DNA of 64,000 nt from Allacma fusca (Eukaryota; Arthropoda; Collembola; Symphypleona; Sminthuridae), in assembly GCA_947179485.1 (NCBI GenBank), contig OX359245.1:22369067-22433066 (forward strand), written 5' to 3'. Each line of letters begins with the position of its first letter. Positions within the stretch are counted from its first letter, which is position 1. The notes under the pieces were generated by a model. That model was not told the origin of the DNA. It saw nothing but the letters and a program-made list of their open reading frames with translations, and ran no database searches. Below, in pieces: positions 22,827 to 33,556 of the stretch. A program made the position numbers and the translations under genes.

Positions 22827-23044
22827 AGACATGTGTCAAGAGGATTGGATTGAAATCTTTAATGTGTGGAAAGATCGAGAAGATCGCCTTATTGGCAGAT
22901 ACTGTGGATTAACAGCCCCAGGCCCTATTGAATCCAGAGAAGGAGCACAGGCATTGAAACTTCTGTTTCACACGGATGAAGAAGGAGTTTACAGTGGATT
23001 CAAAGCCCGTTACATATTTTTTACTGCTAAGTCCATATACGGAG
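22827..23044 (+). CDS. Sol1: Sol1-like exon 8: second half of CUB4
   Basis: An 82-bp intron precedes it (acceptor catattag); the donor is GGAG|gtattt. The product contains MCQEDWIEIFNVWKDRE, IGRYCGLTAPGP, LKLLFHTDEE and YSGFKARYIFF. The domain end is closely similar to that of CUB3, suggesting internal domain duplication. Confidence 0.92.
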
Positions 23045-24690
23045 GTATTTAAAAGTTGTCACCTTTCTCGTTTACTTGCGAATTCACCCCGTAATTTTCA
23101 ATAGAAATCAATGCAAGCATTTCTGCTCTCTGTTCTTTGATTTTTATAAAAATTTGCACAGTGGCTACGCTACAATCAGTGAGTAGATCTTGAATCTGAA
23201 AGATTTTGTATCGGCCGGATGTAGTAGGTCAAAGTGCACTTGTATAATGTATATATTGCACGGGCACGGAAGTTGTGATGTACGTACACTGCGGACACGT
23301 CGACGTGTTAGTAGCAGGCATGTTTAACATCGTTTAGGTTTCCCATTAGTAACGTCCCGTGATGAGGACGAAAGTGTCCCCTCAGGATATTTCCGAAATA
23401 CTGTGTTTAACGCAAAACCAAATAACGCAGATGTGTTCAACACCATACCAGGAGCTTAAATAAATTTTTTGGGCACATTCGGGTAACAGGATACCCGGCT
23501 TAGGTCAGCATGGTTACATCACGATTACTGCCGTTTGTGTTGACCAGTTAGGACCAAACAAAATGTAAATCCACTTATTGCTTATTGTCTGTTGTTGACA
23601 AGAATATCATAGTTAAATTGCAGACCTACTATCATTGTTACCGCGAATATTGTACTACGCGCTTTGTTTACGATCCTTAGGTTGAGAATTTGATTATCAT
23701 TTCATGATGTGTGCATTTCCGTGTAATATTTAATTAAAGAATTTCCAAGCGCAATATACTTTTGTAATGGGGCATTATTTAGTTTTTTAATTATTAATCT
23801 GCCTGTTGTTACATTCAAATGGTGCCCAAAGCCAGGAGGAAAATGAGTTTTATGAAAGGGTGAAGGTCGATTATCCGTTCTTACGTGAAATTCATAACCG
23901 GAATGCTGTTTTTGGCAAGTTATGTATATCGGATACGTACAGCTAATTCGGATGAAAGTGCTTATTAAACAACACATGGTTCAGTTAAAAAGCAACAGCT
24001 ACAAGCATGAGCACAAATCGGAAGACTCAATTTGTTGTTAAGTGTCAGGTTCAAGAGAAAAGACCGAGACACACGAAGAATGAACGTTTGCATATCATTG
24101 TGTCATGGATTAATTTCCCCCTGGTTTGGAATTCAAAACTGATCAAGCGTTTGTACAATTAAAAGTTGTTCTGCCCCAGAACTAAAACTAAAGTGACCGT
24201 AAAAATATACTTTGTTCAGTCATTCAGCAAGATCTCAGTATATATAATATCGCGTCAAAACATTGAAGGTCGCTTCAAACCATAAGTCGGATATGCTTGT
24301 AGACTATGTATATCCACACCACCGCCCAGAATTTCAAAATATTTAATAAGCTCCGAATTTGTTCCGACAACATAAATACGAACTTTAGGCCACAAACATA
24401 CGTGCACAAAGTTTGTTTTCCAAGGCGGTCAAAATCACAAAAATATAGAAATTTCAGGCGGGGTCAAATGTACTCCCCGGAGGTTCAAATTTTTTTCTTA
24501 CTATGAATATTTAGTGGCCATTGACACATTTCATAACGAAAACACGGGCAAAAGCATGCAAGATTCCCGAGCCAGGTGAATATGTTTTTGAAAAGAGTGT
24601 AGGTTTCATGTATCTATACACCACAGTCGGTATTGAGCAGGTGAAGAAGAATAGTCAATCGAAAAAGACGTTGTTTTGTACTTCCTGCCA
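23045..24690. other. Intron 8, left part: nothing recognised
   Basis: No coding similarity and no clear inverted ends. Short open frames are present but lack any recognisable motif. Confidence 0.5.
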
Positions 24691-24885
24691 CTGTTACCCT
24701 AGTCGAATCAGAATCGACTAGGAATGAAAATGCACATAAAAGAATCGACCTGACTTGGCTACACATGGTGTTAATATTCTGAGACTTGACTAGAATAGAC
24801 TGGGACAAGTTGGGAAATCTCCGGATTTGACTAGACTTGACTGGCATGACTTCATGGAAAAGCTAGTCAAGTCACAATTACTTGA
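24691..24885. repeat. GACTAG/TTGACT-rich dispersed repeat
   Basis: The tract carries many ACTAGACTTGACT and CTAGTCAAGTC units in both orientations. A second tract of the same kind lies at 27388-27535, also in intron 8. They may be two copies, or the two ends, of one element. No duplication was found. Confidence 0.5.
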
Positions 24886-26439
24886 GACTCCCTCATAAGC
24901 CGGATTTATAGTTTCCTTTTTCGTTGCTTTCCATTACTTCTGCTGCGGATCAGAAATGAGATTCCTTCGATGGATTTGTACTTTCATCTGATCAAGAAGT
25001 AATTTTTGATTTTCGTTTGCCTTTTCTTTCCCGTATTACTAAATGAATGAAAGTATAAACTGATTTCCTGCTGTACTCCAACCAACATGAATTTTGATCC
25101 AGGATTTTTGAAAAACGTTCTCCTTGCATTAACTACTTCGAGATGTTTCGCAAATAGATCAAGTCGGGACTTCTGAAATACAATATTTTAAAAATATATA
25201 AAAATTATACGTTGTTTTAAGGTCTCATAATTAATCTAATTATCTCGAAACATTTTAAAACTTTCAATTACCTTTGTTGAATGCCCCGTTGTACCGAAGA
25301 TTCTTCGGCGGTTCCTCATTAGTTAATGTGATCGCCAGAGCTCTAAGAACTGATCGTATTTACCTGCTCACCTTCATCCCCTACATCATGGTTTGCATCA
25401 ACATTGGTAAAAAATCCTGCAAGTAAATGTCTGAGGTTATGGATGCCAACGCATAATATGTTGGTTTTAGATATAACTTATTATTGTTAATAAGATGTAA
25501 ACTTTGGTAGTTATTCGGTCGCAATTCCTTCAGGATCTTCACAGAACTCCAAATATTTTTTCAAATGCGTGACACATTGAAAAAAATCATAAAAATTCTT
25601 CATCAACCGTACTGATTATTGTTAATACTAACCGTTATTAACCGATTAATGCTATTGAATCCAACTGTTAACCGTTTATCACCATAACCGAATTCTTAAA
25701 AAACCAATAACAAAAACCGAATTTAGACGTTTGAGTAGGTAACGTAAACCCATATTTTTGGTTACCCATCACTGCTTATTTTACTGATTGTCAAGAATTA
25801 GAATTTTCAACTCTTCTCTTCAGCATGCATAGTTTACGAGATCTGAAGCTGCGTATACCTAAGTTTTCCCGTGTGTTTACGGAATTGTCTATCCTAACAC
25901 GTCGGAACTTTTTAGTAGTAGTATTTCCCCTCAACGATTTTGATAAAAATTTGCTAAAAATATGGCTAATTAGTGCAAGCTAGTGCGCAAAATTTTATGG
26001 TGTGTGACCAAGGGCTTGGACCCTTAAAAATTAATTGTTTAAAAAAGTGGGACATGGTTGTCGTAATACAATCCGTTTGATATTCGAGAAATAACAAGTT
26101 AAAATTATTTAATAAATTATTATCGAAATATTTTAGGTTCGAAACCATCAAAACTATCTTAGAAGTGTCCGCTATTGCATTATAACCCAAAAAATCAATA
26201 GATATAACTATTATATTTTAGTTCCGGGTAAAACTAGTTGAAAGCAATAATAATTGCCATATATCTTTGCAATTATTATTTGCTGTAATTACAATTTATT
26301 GTTAATCTATGCTCGGTCGATTTTGTAGTGCCTCGAAATCTGGCTATTGTAGGGACGTTGGGCTAGGTATCTACACTCATCAGTTAATACGGTACCATCT
26401 TTTATCATTTATTCGTTTCACAAATGATCAACTAAATTA
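24886..26439. other. Intron 8 middle: TAACCG-rich patch, otherwise nothing recognised
   Basis: Around 25620-25740 there are scattered ACCGTTATTAACCG / TTAACCGTTTA units. No exon, RNA gene or element end is visible in the rest. Confidence 0.45.
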
Positions 26440-26640
26440 TGCTCTTAAAAGTAAAAATAAACTAGTAGTGGATCTGAGCGGAATTAGAACAATAATGAAC
26501 GAAACAATGTATGTCGAGTGCGAAGTTGCATACTAAGTTTAATGAGTAAATTATTATGAAGCACCCGAGATGCTTTATTTGGTTCATTGTTCTAATTCCA
26601 CCCAGATCCAATACTAGTTTTGTTAAGTTCTAAGAGCCTA
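26440..26640. repeat. 200-bp foldback with ~60-bp arms
   Basis: The left arm GCTCTTAAAAGT...ACTAGTAGTGGATCTGAGCG...TTAGAACAATAATGAAC is mirrored by GGTTCATTGTTCTAATTCCA...CCAGATCCAATACTAGTTTT...TAAGAGC, with a loop of about 80 bp. The arms agree at most positions. It is probably a small MITE; its superfamily is unclear. Confidence 0.7.
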
Positions 26641-26904
26641 AAAGCATCTTCGGTTGATTTTTTTAAAACATAATTTTAGTTAGAATTCTAAAAGTTCTAT
26701 TCTTTAACAATGCAATTGATTACCAATTACAAGGAAAGCTAGGATACATTTCCCACATTATTTTCTATATTTAAAAGTACTGAGTTTTGCAAAACAGTTT
26801 TTTATTAATACTTTTCAAATTACAACTAAAATTAAAAGTAACTTCTAATAAAGCCGTATTTTTTTTTGAAAAATTTGATTCAAAACTGGCAAAGAAACGT
26901 GTGC

Positions 26905-27246
26905 CAGTGGTCGGAATGTTGTAACTCTCCCTGTCAAATATTTCTAAATTTTCCTGCGGGTCCTCAACGATTGAAAACATCCCTGCTGAAAAAAATCAAC
27001 AATTTTCAAAATTCCTGTTGGCAAAATTAATTTCTCTCCAAGTCTTCAACCCTTGTCAAATAAGGTCAACCAATCTAAAAATCTCTTTTTGCATAACAAA
27101 ATTTCCCTCACGCACACCAAAAATAGAAAATGCCTGAAATAAGATCAACGAATTTAAACATTCCCTTCCCTTCGAAGTTTTTCCTGTTAAAAATATGTTT
27201 TCCCTGAGAAGTATCTGTCCGCCTTCCCACAAAAATCCTACCCTTG
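26905..27246. mobile_element. hAT-type MITE, copy 2 of CAGGGGTCGG family (inverted)
   Basis: Ends CAGTGGTCGGAATGTTG and CACAAAAATCCTACCCTTG match copy 1 in reverse. The flanks ACGTGTGC / ACATGAGC are an 8-bp duplication with two mismatches, so this copy is older. The interior repeats CCTG..AAAATTCAACAATTTTC-like units. Confidence 0.72.
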
Positions 27247-27387
27247 ACATGAGCTAGTTTTTTGTTAGATGTATGCGCTAAAATATGAAAATTTTGAACT
27301 GTCTGAAGATATTATATTTCATTATAAGTTTTCAAAATCAATCCTTTTTATATGTTGTTACAATATGTTATAAAAAATTCAATGTGG

Positions 27388-27535
27388 CTAGGAGAATTGA
27401 CTAGACTTGACTAGGGAACCAGCTGCAGAATCAAGACTACGACTAGACTTGACCATTACTTCTTATTCTTAAACATACAGGTGACTTAACTAGAATTGAC
27501 TAGTTGCGGCTCTAAACTTTAAAGAGTAGACTAAA
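27388..27535. repeat. GACTAGACTTGACTAG repeat, second tract
   Basis: AATTGACTAGACTTGACTAG is repeated with variants on both strands, matching the tract at 24691-24885. It lies just outside the hAT MITE at 26905-27246. Confidence 0.5.
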
Positions 27536-27679
27536 CTATGTTGCCTGGTGTGAACAATGTGTTAAAATATGGCAGGAATTTCCTGCCATATTTTGAATGA
27601 ATAAGCTTTTAAGATTTTACAAATTTACAAACTACCGTCTACTGTACCTGCGTTCGACACTAGGGCTCCTCACAATTTC

Positions 27680-27915
27680 AAGTAGTAATTGCAACTATCA
27701 ATTTCAAATACAATTTCAATTCAATTTCAATTGATGATAATCTGCAAGTTGTAAATTGAAATCAATTTCAAATAAAAATAGCTTTTTAGTTGTTGATTCA
27801 ATTTCAATTACAAATCAACTATCAATTTAGTCATTATAATTGGGAACTTCCACAATTTCAATTTCAAAAAGCTGCGTTGAAAAAAATTGATAGTTGAAGT
27901 TGATAATTGACAACT
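27680..27915. repeat. CAATTTCAATT low-complexity repeat
   Basis: A run of CAATTTCAATT and its complement AATTGAAATTG in both orientations. It may be the body of a decayed hAT of the kind that carries simple subterminal arrays. Confidence 0.55.
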
Positions 27916-28555
27916 AGTAAATGTTAAGGCAAGAATACGCGCAAAGGCAGGAATATGTAATCAAAGCGCGGAGATTACTCAACTTTCCAAAGCAAATGAC
28001 ACCTTAATGTGCTGCTTATTTCTTCTAATACTAAAGCAACGAAACACTGAAAAAGTTCCTCCAATCCAAACCTAATGGGGAACCAACAATTACCGAATCT
28101 GAAAATCTGTTTGATCTTTAAATGATTAGTTGTAAATACGATTCCAGGGACAAATTCGAGCGATATCTTTCAGAGCACCATAAAAAATCGACAGACCTGA
28201 AAATGGTGTTCTTAGTTTGCAGTTGGAAGGTGAATGAGTTTAGTTTAATTTCACACCAAACAAATTGATCAGATGTAGCCAACTGTATTTTAGTCGAATT
28301 TATTTTCATAACCAGTTTTTCTTTGGGTACACACGGGTAAGAATAGTCTGCACTCATTTCCGATCAAACGCAAAATGGCAACTTGTTCCAAAATCAAAAT
28401 GAAGTAGTTGGTGTTTCATCTTTTTCGCGAATGTTATAATGACTTGCATTGAACAGTTCTGATATCCTAAAAGGTGCTTCACATCCGTCGACAGTGTACA
28501 TGCACGTATTGCAGTACCTTTACAAAAAACTCTTTTTTTAAGATACACAGCACAG

Positions 28556-28577
28556 ATTTTAAAATCTGTGCTTCAAA
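28556..28577. repeat. Perfect 20-bp palindrome
   Basis: GCACAGATTTTAAAATCTGTGC-type symmetry: the centre TTTTAAAA is flanked by GCACAGA and TCTGTGC. The rest of 27916-28996 shows no gene or element. Confidence 0.6.
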
Positions 28578-28996
28578 TTAAAATTATTCAATCCTGGAAC
28601 TCCATGATGATTACCATACCATATCGTTGTGAACGTTTGATTCAAGCGAAAACTTAACAAATCAAAGATTTGATTTGAACGATCGAAATCTAAATCGAAT
28701 TGACCCAAATGGAGAATGGCACGTTGTCAGGAGAGAGCATGAATATGTACATACATTGTGCTCGTACTCATACAGTTCAAAATATTAAGGAAGCGAAACA
28801 TTTGACCTGTGTTATCGCGGTATCTCTCAAACTTCCGACCGAGTCAAACATCTTTCTGTTAATACCGAACCGTGAACCATTTATAAAAATCTAAGAACAG
28901 TGCTACTAATGTAAGAAGCTTCCTTTAGGAACTCGTTTAGATACTTGTATTAATGTTTGCTAAATTGTTTCTTCTGCAACTACTACGAATACATAG

Positions 28997-29179
28997 AATG
29001 TGGCCGGAATGTTAGCCAAGATCATAGCGGCGTTCTTACAACTCCAAACTGGCCAGCTCCATACGATGCTCCACAGAAAGGAGAGGGAAGCTCAACTTGT
29101 AATTGGTACCTCACAGTTCGTCCCGGTAGCAGAGTCATGCTTCACTTTCAAGTTTTTAACATTGAAGGCTCACCAAGAG
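28997..29179 (+). CDS. Sol1: Sol1-like exon 9: first half of CUB5
   Basis: It follows acceptor aatacatag and ends CCAAGAG|gtaatt. The product reads ECGRNVSQDHSGVLTTPNWP, then STCNWYLTV, GSRVMLHFQVFNIEGSPRG. Cys, T-P-N-W-P and C-N-W-Y-L mark the CUB start. The following 1-kb intron contains a GC-rich repeat insertion flanked by ACTTCTAAC. Confidence 0.9.
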
Positions 29180-29189
29180 GTAATTTGTG

Positions 29190-30160
29190 TGCTACATTCA
29201 CTCACTTCTAACTAAAGGCGTAGGTAAAAATTCGGGTCGGGCCGAGGCCCAATCCGCCAGTGCGGGTTATGGGTAGGTTGGGGTTTAATCCGTTTTTGTG
29301 TTGGAAGTTGCGGTTCGGGTTGGGTTTTTCACCCCCAATTTTCGTATTTCAACGGGGCGGGTCCGGCCGTACTTTATGTACTTAGTGCGGGTTGCGGGCG
29401 GGTTCAGGCTGGATTTAAATATGCGTGGGCCGGTGGGACCCGCAAGCAGCTCACAAAATATTTAAATTTGAATCAGCGACGTTTAGGATTTTGCGATTAG
29501 AATTATATGGCTTGTCCATTTGTATTTGCTCACATGTTTTTGTCTTTGTAAGCGTTGTTTGTTCCTATTCCTGTCATCATATTCTCATCATGTCTCACCG
29601 TATTTCTTGTTAATCACGGTGTGACTGTGACTTGACTTAACGTTTCGAAGTTTGTGCTCTGAACTCAAAAGCGTGAGTTAATTAATTTTATTAATAAAAT
29701 TCTTATCATATTAATAAAATTCTTAGCGTATTAATAAAATTCTTATCGTATTAATAAAATATCTTATATTTGATATCTTAAATCTTATTTTATGAATTTT
29801 TGCCAACTTTTCCTCTGTAACTGCTAGTTTTGTTACAAATTATACTACAAATAATAAAACTCGATGTTGTTCGATCTTCCAGTTGAACGAATTGTAATAA
29901 TTTAAAATAAATGTGGTATCTTATAATAAATTTGCGGCCCCCCTGGGGGCCCGCAAGCTGGGTTGGTCCGTATGAACTGAAACCCTGCGGGCTGCGGTCT
30001 GGTGCGGGCCTCAAAAAATATTGTCGGGACGGGGCGAGCCGATGTTTCAGAGATAAACTTTCGGGTCGGGCGGTTTCGGGTTACTTATTTGCGGGTAAGA
30101 GTCGGGTTGGGTTGGAAAATGACCTGCGGGCCGCACATTTACTTCTAACAATTTACTTGA
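29190..30160. mobile_element. GC-rich insertion in intron 9, flanked by ACTTCTAAC
   Basis: The stretch begins with CGGGTCGGGCCGAGGCCCA-like sequence and ends CGGGTTGGGTTGGAAAATGA...GCGGGCCGCACATTT. Both ends are CGGGT arrays in an otherwise AT-rich intron. ACTTCTAAC occurs just before (about 29203) and just after (about 30140), matching an 8-9-bp target duplication. Terminal repeats are weak. A tandem TATTAATAAAATTCTTATC unit of 20 bp (four copies) lies at 29685-29765. Confidence 0.6.
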
Positions 30161-30180
30161 GTCTTAAAAATGCTTTGTAG

Positions 30181-30310
30181 ATCGAGGCTGTCCTGCAGCT
30201 GCAGTACGAATTTGGGAAGATATCGACGGTATACCAGTAGAATTATGCGGAGAAAAATTGTTAGTAGACCAGAGTCAATATGTTTCAACCAGGAATATAC
30301 TACGTGTTAC
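30181..30310 (+). CDS. Sol1: Sol1-like exon 10: middle of CUB5
   Basis: The acceptor is tgctttgtag and the donor GTTAC|gtaagt. The product DRGCPAAAVRIWEDIDGIP, VELCGEKLL and TRNILRVT supplies the C-x(5)-V-R-I-W strand, the x-L-C-G motif and the last hydrophobic strand. This domain uses Leu-Cys-Gly where the others have Tyr-Cys-Gly. Confidence 0.88.
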
Positions 30311-30572
30311 GTAAGTATTCAATTGTAATGATTTCCTCTCACAGTTTCCAAGATGTTAAACCCTTAGGTGTAAATATCATTGTGCCCCATTTTCCTTGCT
30401 GCCCCCAAACAGTAAACTATAATACATACATCCAAGGTTGAAAAATTTAAAAGCAATTTCACAAATAAGCGAAGCCACTCCTAAACTAAATGTACCTATA
30501 GGTAGGATGCAGGATAGATAAAATGAGTTTAACATTTTTGCTAGTAAGTGTATAAAACTGTTTTACTCTTAG

Positions 30573-30784
30573 GTTCATCACAGCTGACAAGGCTGTGGGT
30601 GCTGGAGGATTCCAAGCCGTGTGGACTGAAGTACAGGATGGTGGCAGTGGGGCATCATGCCACCATTCTTATTACCGTTGTGCTAAGTCTCAGTTTTGCA
30701 TTCCAAAGGAGCTACGATGTAATGGTCAGCATAACTGCGGAAATTCTGATACTCAGGAAATGGATACTTCCGATGAAGAGCACT
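30573..30784 (+). CDS. Sol1: Sol1-like exon 11: end of CUB5 and the LDLa domain
   Basis: The acceptor is actcttag and the donor CACT|gtaaga. After TFITADKAVGAGGFQAVWTEV (the G-G-F-x-A-x-W end of CUB5) comes an LDL-receptor class A module: SCHHSYYRCAKSQFCIPK, then LRCNGQHNCGNSD and DTSDEEHC. Six Cys and the acidic calcium-binding residues (N, D, D, E in the C-terminal loop) are present; the last Cys codon is completed by exon 12. An LDLa placed just before the membrane is shared with Neto proteins. Confidence 0.93.
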
Positions 30785-30949
30785 GTAAGAAAATCGTAGC
30801 AATTGGTTTTATAAATTAAAGTTGCAACAGTCGATATGACGAACACCCTGTGATCCATGACTTTTGTCTGCTTTAAACAAGAATAATTCATATGTAGCAA
30901 TTTAGCAAGCTAGTTTGAGTGCTTAAAGCAAGGTAAGTATCTTGTACCT

Positions 30950-31150
30950 GCCCAGTCAGCGATTGGCATTTTGCTGGAAATGGCCGTTGGGGCAACAATG
31001 GTCCAACGTTGGCCTACAATTGGCAACGCCGACCCAATGTTTCACCAACGGCCATTTCCAAAAAATCGCCAGCTAGGCTTGAAGTTGTTCCAAGACGAAC
31101 AATTTTTAATGTTGGCGAAATGTTGGCCCATGGTAATTGTTGACTGGGTT
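30950..31150. mobile_element. ~200-bp MITE in intron 11 with CCCAGTCA ends
   Basis: CCCAGTCAGCGATTGGCA at the left and a TTGACTGGG end at the right are inverted. The interior contains several TTGGC/GCCAA and GGAAATGGCCGTTGG / CCAACGGCCATTTCC units that pair with each other. It is a compact foldback element. Confidence 0.6.
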
Positions 31151-31352
31151 GTTTTAATAAATATGCATGCTCTGGAATGAGGGAGAAGCGTTTTCCTAAA
31201 TAGAAGTAAAAGAGTAAGAGTACACTATACACATGTATATTTAGGCGCTTCTTGGCAAAAAAGATTTATTTACAAGCATCAAGTTTTCAAAATTCAAATT
31301 TTGAAAGATAATAACAAAAGATTTTCAAATATATATTTGGCTAATTACCTAG

Positions 31353-31549
31353 GTGGAATAGAGGGTGATATGAACATCATCTTTATGATCGTTCTTGGAG
31401 CAGCGTCTGTTCTAAGTATTCTCACAATATTTTGCGTTTGGGCTCAGCGTAAACGAAGGAAACGCCGACGACGTCTACAATTGCGTCGGCCACCAATTCA
31501 CGTCTGTGACAACGCAGGTGCCCGATTTGCTGCAATGGACAGTGTTTAA
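31353..31549 (+). CDS. Sol1: Sol1-like exon 12: transmembrane helix, basic cytoplasmic tail and stop
   Basis: The acceptor is attacctag. The first bases complete the LDLa Cys. Then GIEGDMN leads into a hydrophobic helix (IIFMIVLGAASVLSILTIFC), a stop-transfer block of Arg/Lys (QRKRRKRRRRLQLRR) and a short tail ending ARFAAMDSV before TAA at 31547-31549. The tail is only about 40 residues. The terminal D-S-V resembles a PDZ-binding C-terminus, which is an inference only. Confidence 0.92.
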
Positions 31550-31730
31550 AATCCGGTTGTTTTTGAATCTGATTACTGGAAGTCGCACCTAAAATATCAG
31601 CATTAACTTCAAGAGATTACACTGCCATCTTTCCCTGATAATATTCAAGAAGAAACCTGTTAAACCAGCAGGGAACTTGGATTTTGACAAAGCCAGGTTC
31701 AGTTTTTTATAAAAAAGACATGGAATTAAG

Positions 31731-31736
31731 AATAAA
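31731..31736 (+). terminator. Candidate poly(A) signal of the Sol1-like gene
   Basis: A canonical AATAAA hexamer lies 182 bp after the stop codon. Further AATAAA and ATTAAA hexamers occur downstream (for example near 31903 and 32230), so the real cleavage site cannot be fixed from sequence. Confidence 0.4.
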
Positions 31737-32581
31737 TTTAACATGATTACATGTATGCCCCAAGTCATACAAACGGAATGATGGAATCAGGAAGAAATTT
31801 TGTTTGCAAACGTTTGTGACTAACATTCTCTTCACAGTGACAGCATTAATTTAAACTTAACACTGCAATAATTCGCTCGATAATAAACTAGTGTTTTGTC
31901 ATTAAAGAGCTTTAAGAACTTCTTAAGGTCTTTTTGGCCTTAGAATTTTCTCAAAATCTAATTTGTTTGCAAAATTAAATATGTAATCATAACAATGTAG
32001 CAAGATAGAATGTATACACTTGCATGTAAAATTTTGAAGTAATTAATAAGAATTATTCACTCAATTTTGTAAAATGTTTGTTCGCAGTTTTGAATGAAAA
32101 ACTTGAACATAAAGTAACTTTATGGAATGTAGTCGAAGTATAAACGTTTGAAAAGAAAACTATCAATTATTTAACGCTGAAAGAAAAACTGAATTAAAGC
32201 ATGTAATTGCATACCCGGAACAGGTGTACACTAATAAAAGGGAAATTTACTACGATATAATGTCCTACTTTGGACAAAAACTCCATCTGACTTACATTAT
32301 ATATTCTTATGCATATTCATATTCGAAATCATATAGACATTATAATTATTAGTGGAAACTATTACATTTATCTGTACACATATGTAAAGAATCATAAGCA
32401 CCAGGTAAAAATGTATACTTAAACTTACCTTATGATACTTCATCAGGTACCGAAGATGAGGATGCACGTGTTCAGTTTTCGGCAACGATCCAGTAGCCCT
32501 GTAATTTTGGAACAACTCCAATTGTGGACAACTCCAATCTTGTACATTAACCATACCACGACCCCTTGTATTACTAAATAC

Positions 32582-33548
32582 CAGGGACGGGAATTCGAAT
32601 TCGAATCGGAATTAGAATCGGAATTATATTCAAAAAATTTGGGTATCCGAATCGATATTAGAATCGGAAAACAATTCACCACGGTATTTGTATCCAAAAT
32701 TGGATTATAATAAAAACAAGGGTATTCGAATTGGTATTCGAATATTTTTTAACGAATTCCGATTCCAATAAAGTATCGATTTCATTGCGTTTTATACTGT
32801 CACATGCGAGAAAATGTTCATAGGAAGCATTTTTGGAACGCCGCACACATGCAATTATAAAACCCAAATGGCAAGTAACGAACGTTTGGTAAACGAAAAG
32901 TGTATGGTTGGCAATGGGCAGTGATTTATGTCCCGTTTTGTAAAAATTCCTACAAATAGGATGAGATAGCCGCATGGTGTCGGTCTTATAGGACGATTAA
33001 GTGAATCAAGTTTCTTCTTTCTTAAATCTTGTTCTCATCATGGGGATGCGTAAAACTAATTCCGTTGAAGTGCATTTTAGTTACGATGTGTTTATCAAAC
33101 AAATCGATTTGCAAATATATACTTTCAGAAGAAACTAACCGGAAAAGTAGTTAGACAGGTTAACAGATTACTCCGAATTTTTTAAAAATGTTATTGGATC
33201 AATCCTTGCTTTTCTAGTTACTGAAATTTCAGTTGAGCGTGTGTTTTCTGCGCTTAAATTTATATTAAATGATTGCGTGGTAATGTATAGATGCAAAAAC
33301 GCTTAATGTGTTATGTATCGCTTATTGTTTTGCGATTAAATTGTTCTTTTGAATAAATTCCCATTTTTTGTATGAATATCCGAAAAGTATTTGAATCGGA
33401 ATTCAAATTCAGCAAGTATTCAAATATATTGGAATCCGTATTGGAATTCAAATTTTTAAGTATTATAAAAAATAATTAAAATTGAAATCGAAACTAGAAA
33501 GTATTCGAATCCGTATTTAAATCCGTATTTTCCGATATCCCGTCCCTG
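32582..33548. mobile_element. hAT element copy B (inverted relative to copy A)
   Basis: CAGGGACGGG and CCCGTCCCTG ends are flanked by the exact 8-bp duplication CTAAATAC (32574-32581 and 33549-33556). The + strand near 33190-33290 encodes LVTEISVERVFSALKFILND, the hAT dimerisation motif, better preserved than in copy A. The interior is otherwise frame-broken, so the copy is non-autonomous. Confidence 0.9.
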
Positions 33549-33556
33549 CTAAATAC

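Larger units (their letters stand above)
3207..31549 (+). other. Sol1: Whole gene model: SOL-1-like CUB/LDLa transmembrane protein, 12 exons
   Basis: Twelve exons on the + strand splice with GT-AG introns and compatible phases into one open frame of about 811 residues that ends in a true stop. Domain order is CUB1 (exons 1-2), CUB2 (3-4), CUB3 (5-6), CUB4 (7-8), CUB5 (9-11), LDLa (11), transmembrane helix and basic tail (12). Each CUB domain is interrupted once or twice by introns. CUB-domain type I membrane proteins of this kind (SOL-1 in worms, Neto in flies and vertebrates) are auxiliary subunits of ionotropic glutamate receptors at synapses. Five CUBs fit SOL-1-like proteins better than Neto, which has two. 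No signal peptide or start codon was found, so the 5' end is probably left of the window. The gene symbol is inferred from architecture. Introns 1, 2, 5, 8 and 9 are swollen by transposons. Confidence 0.8.
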
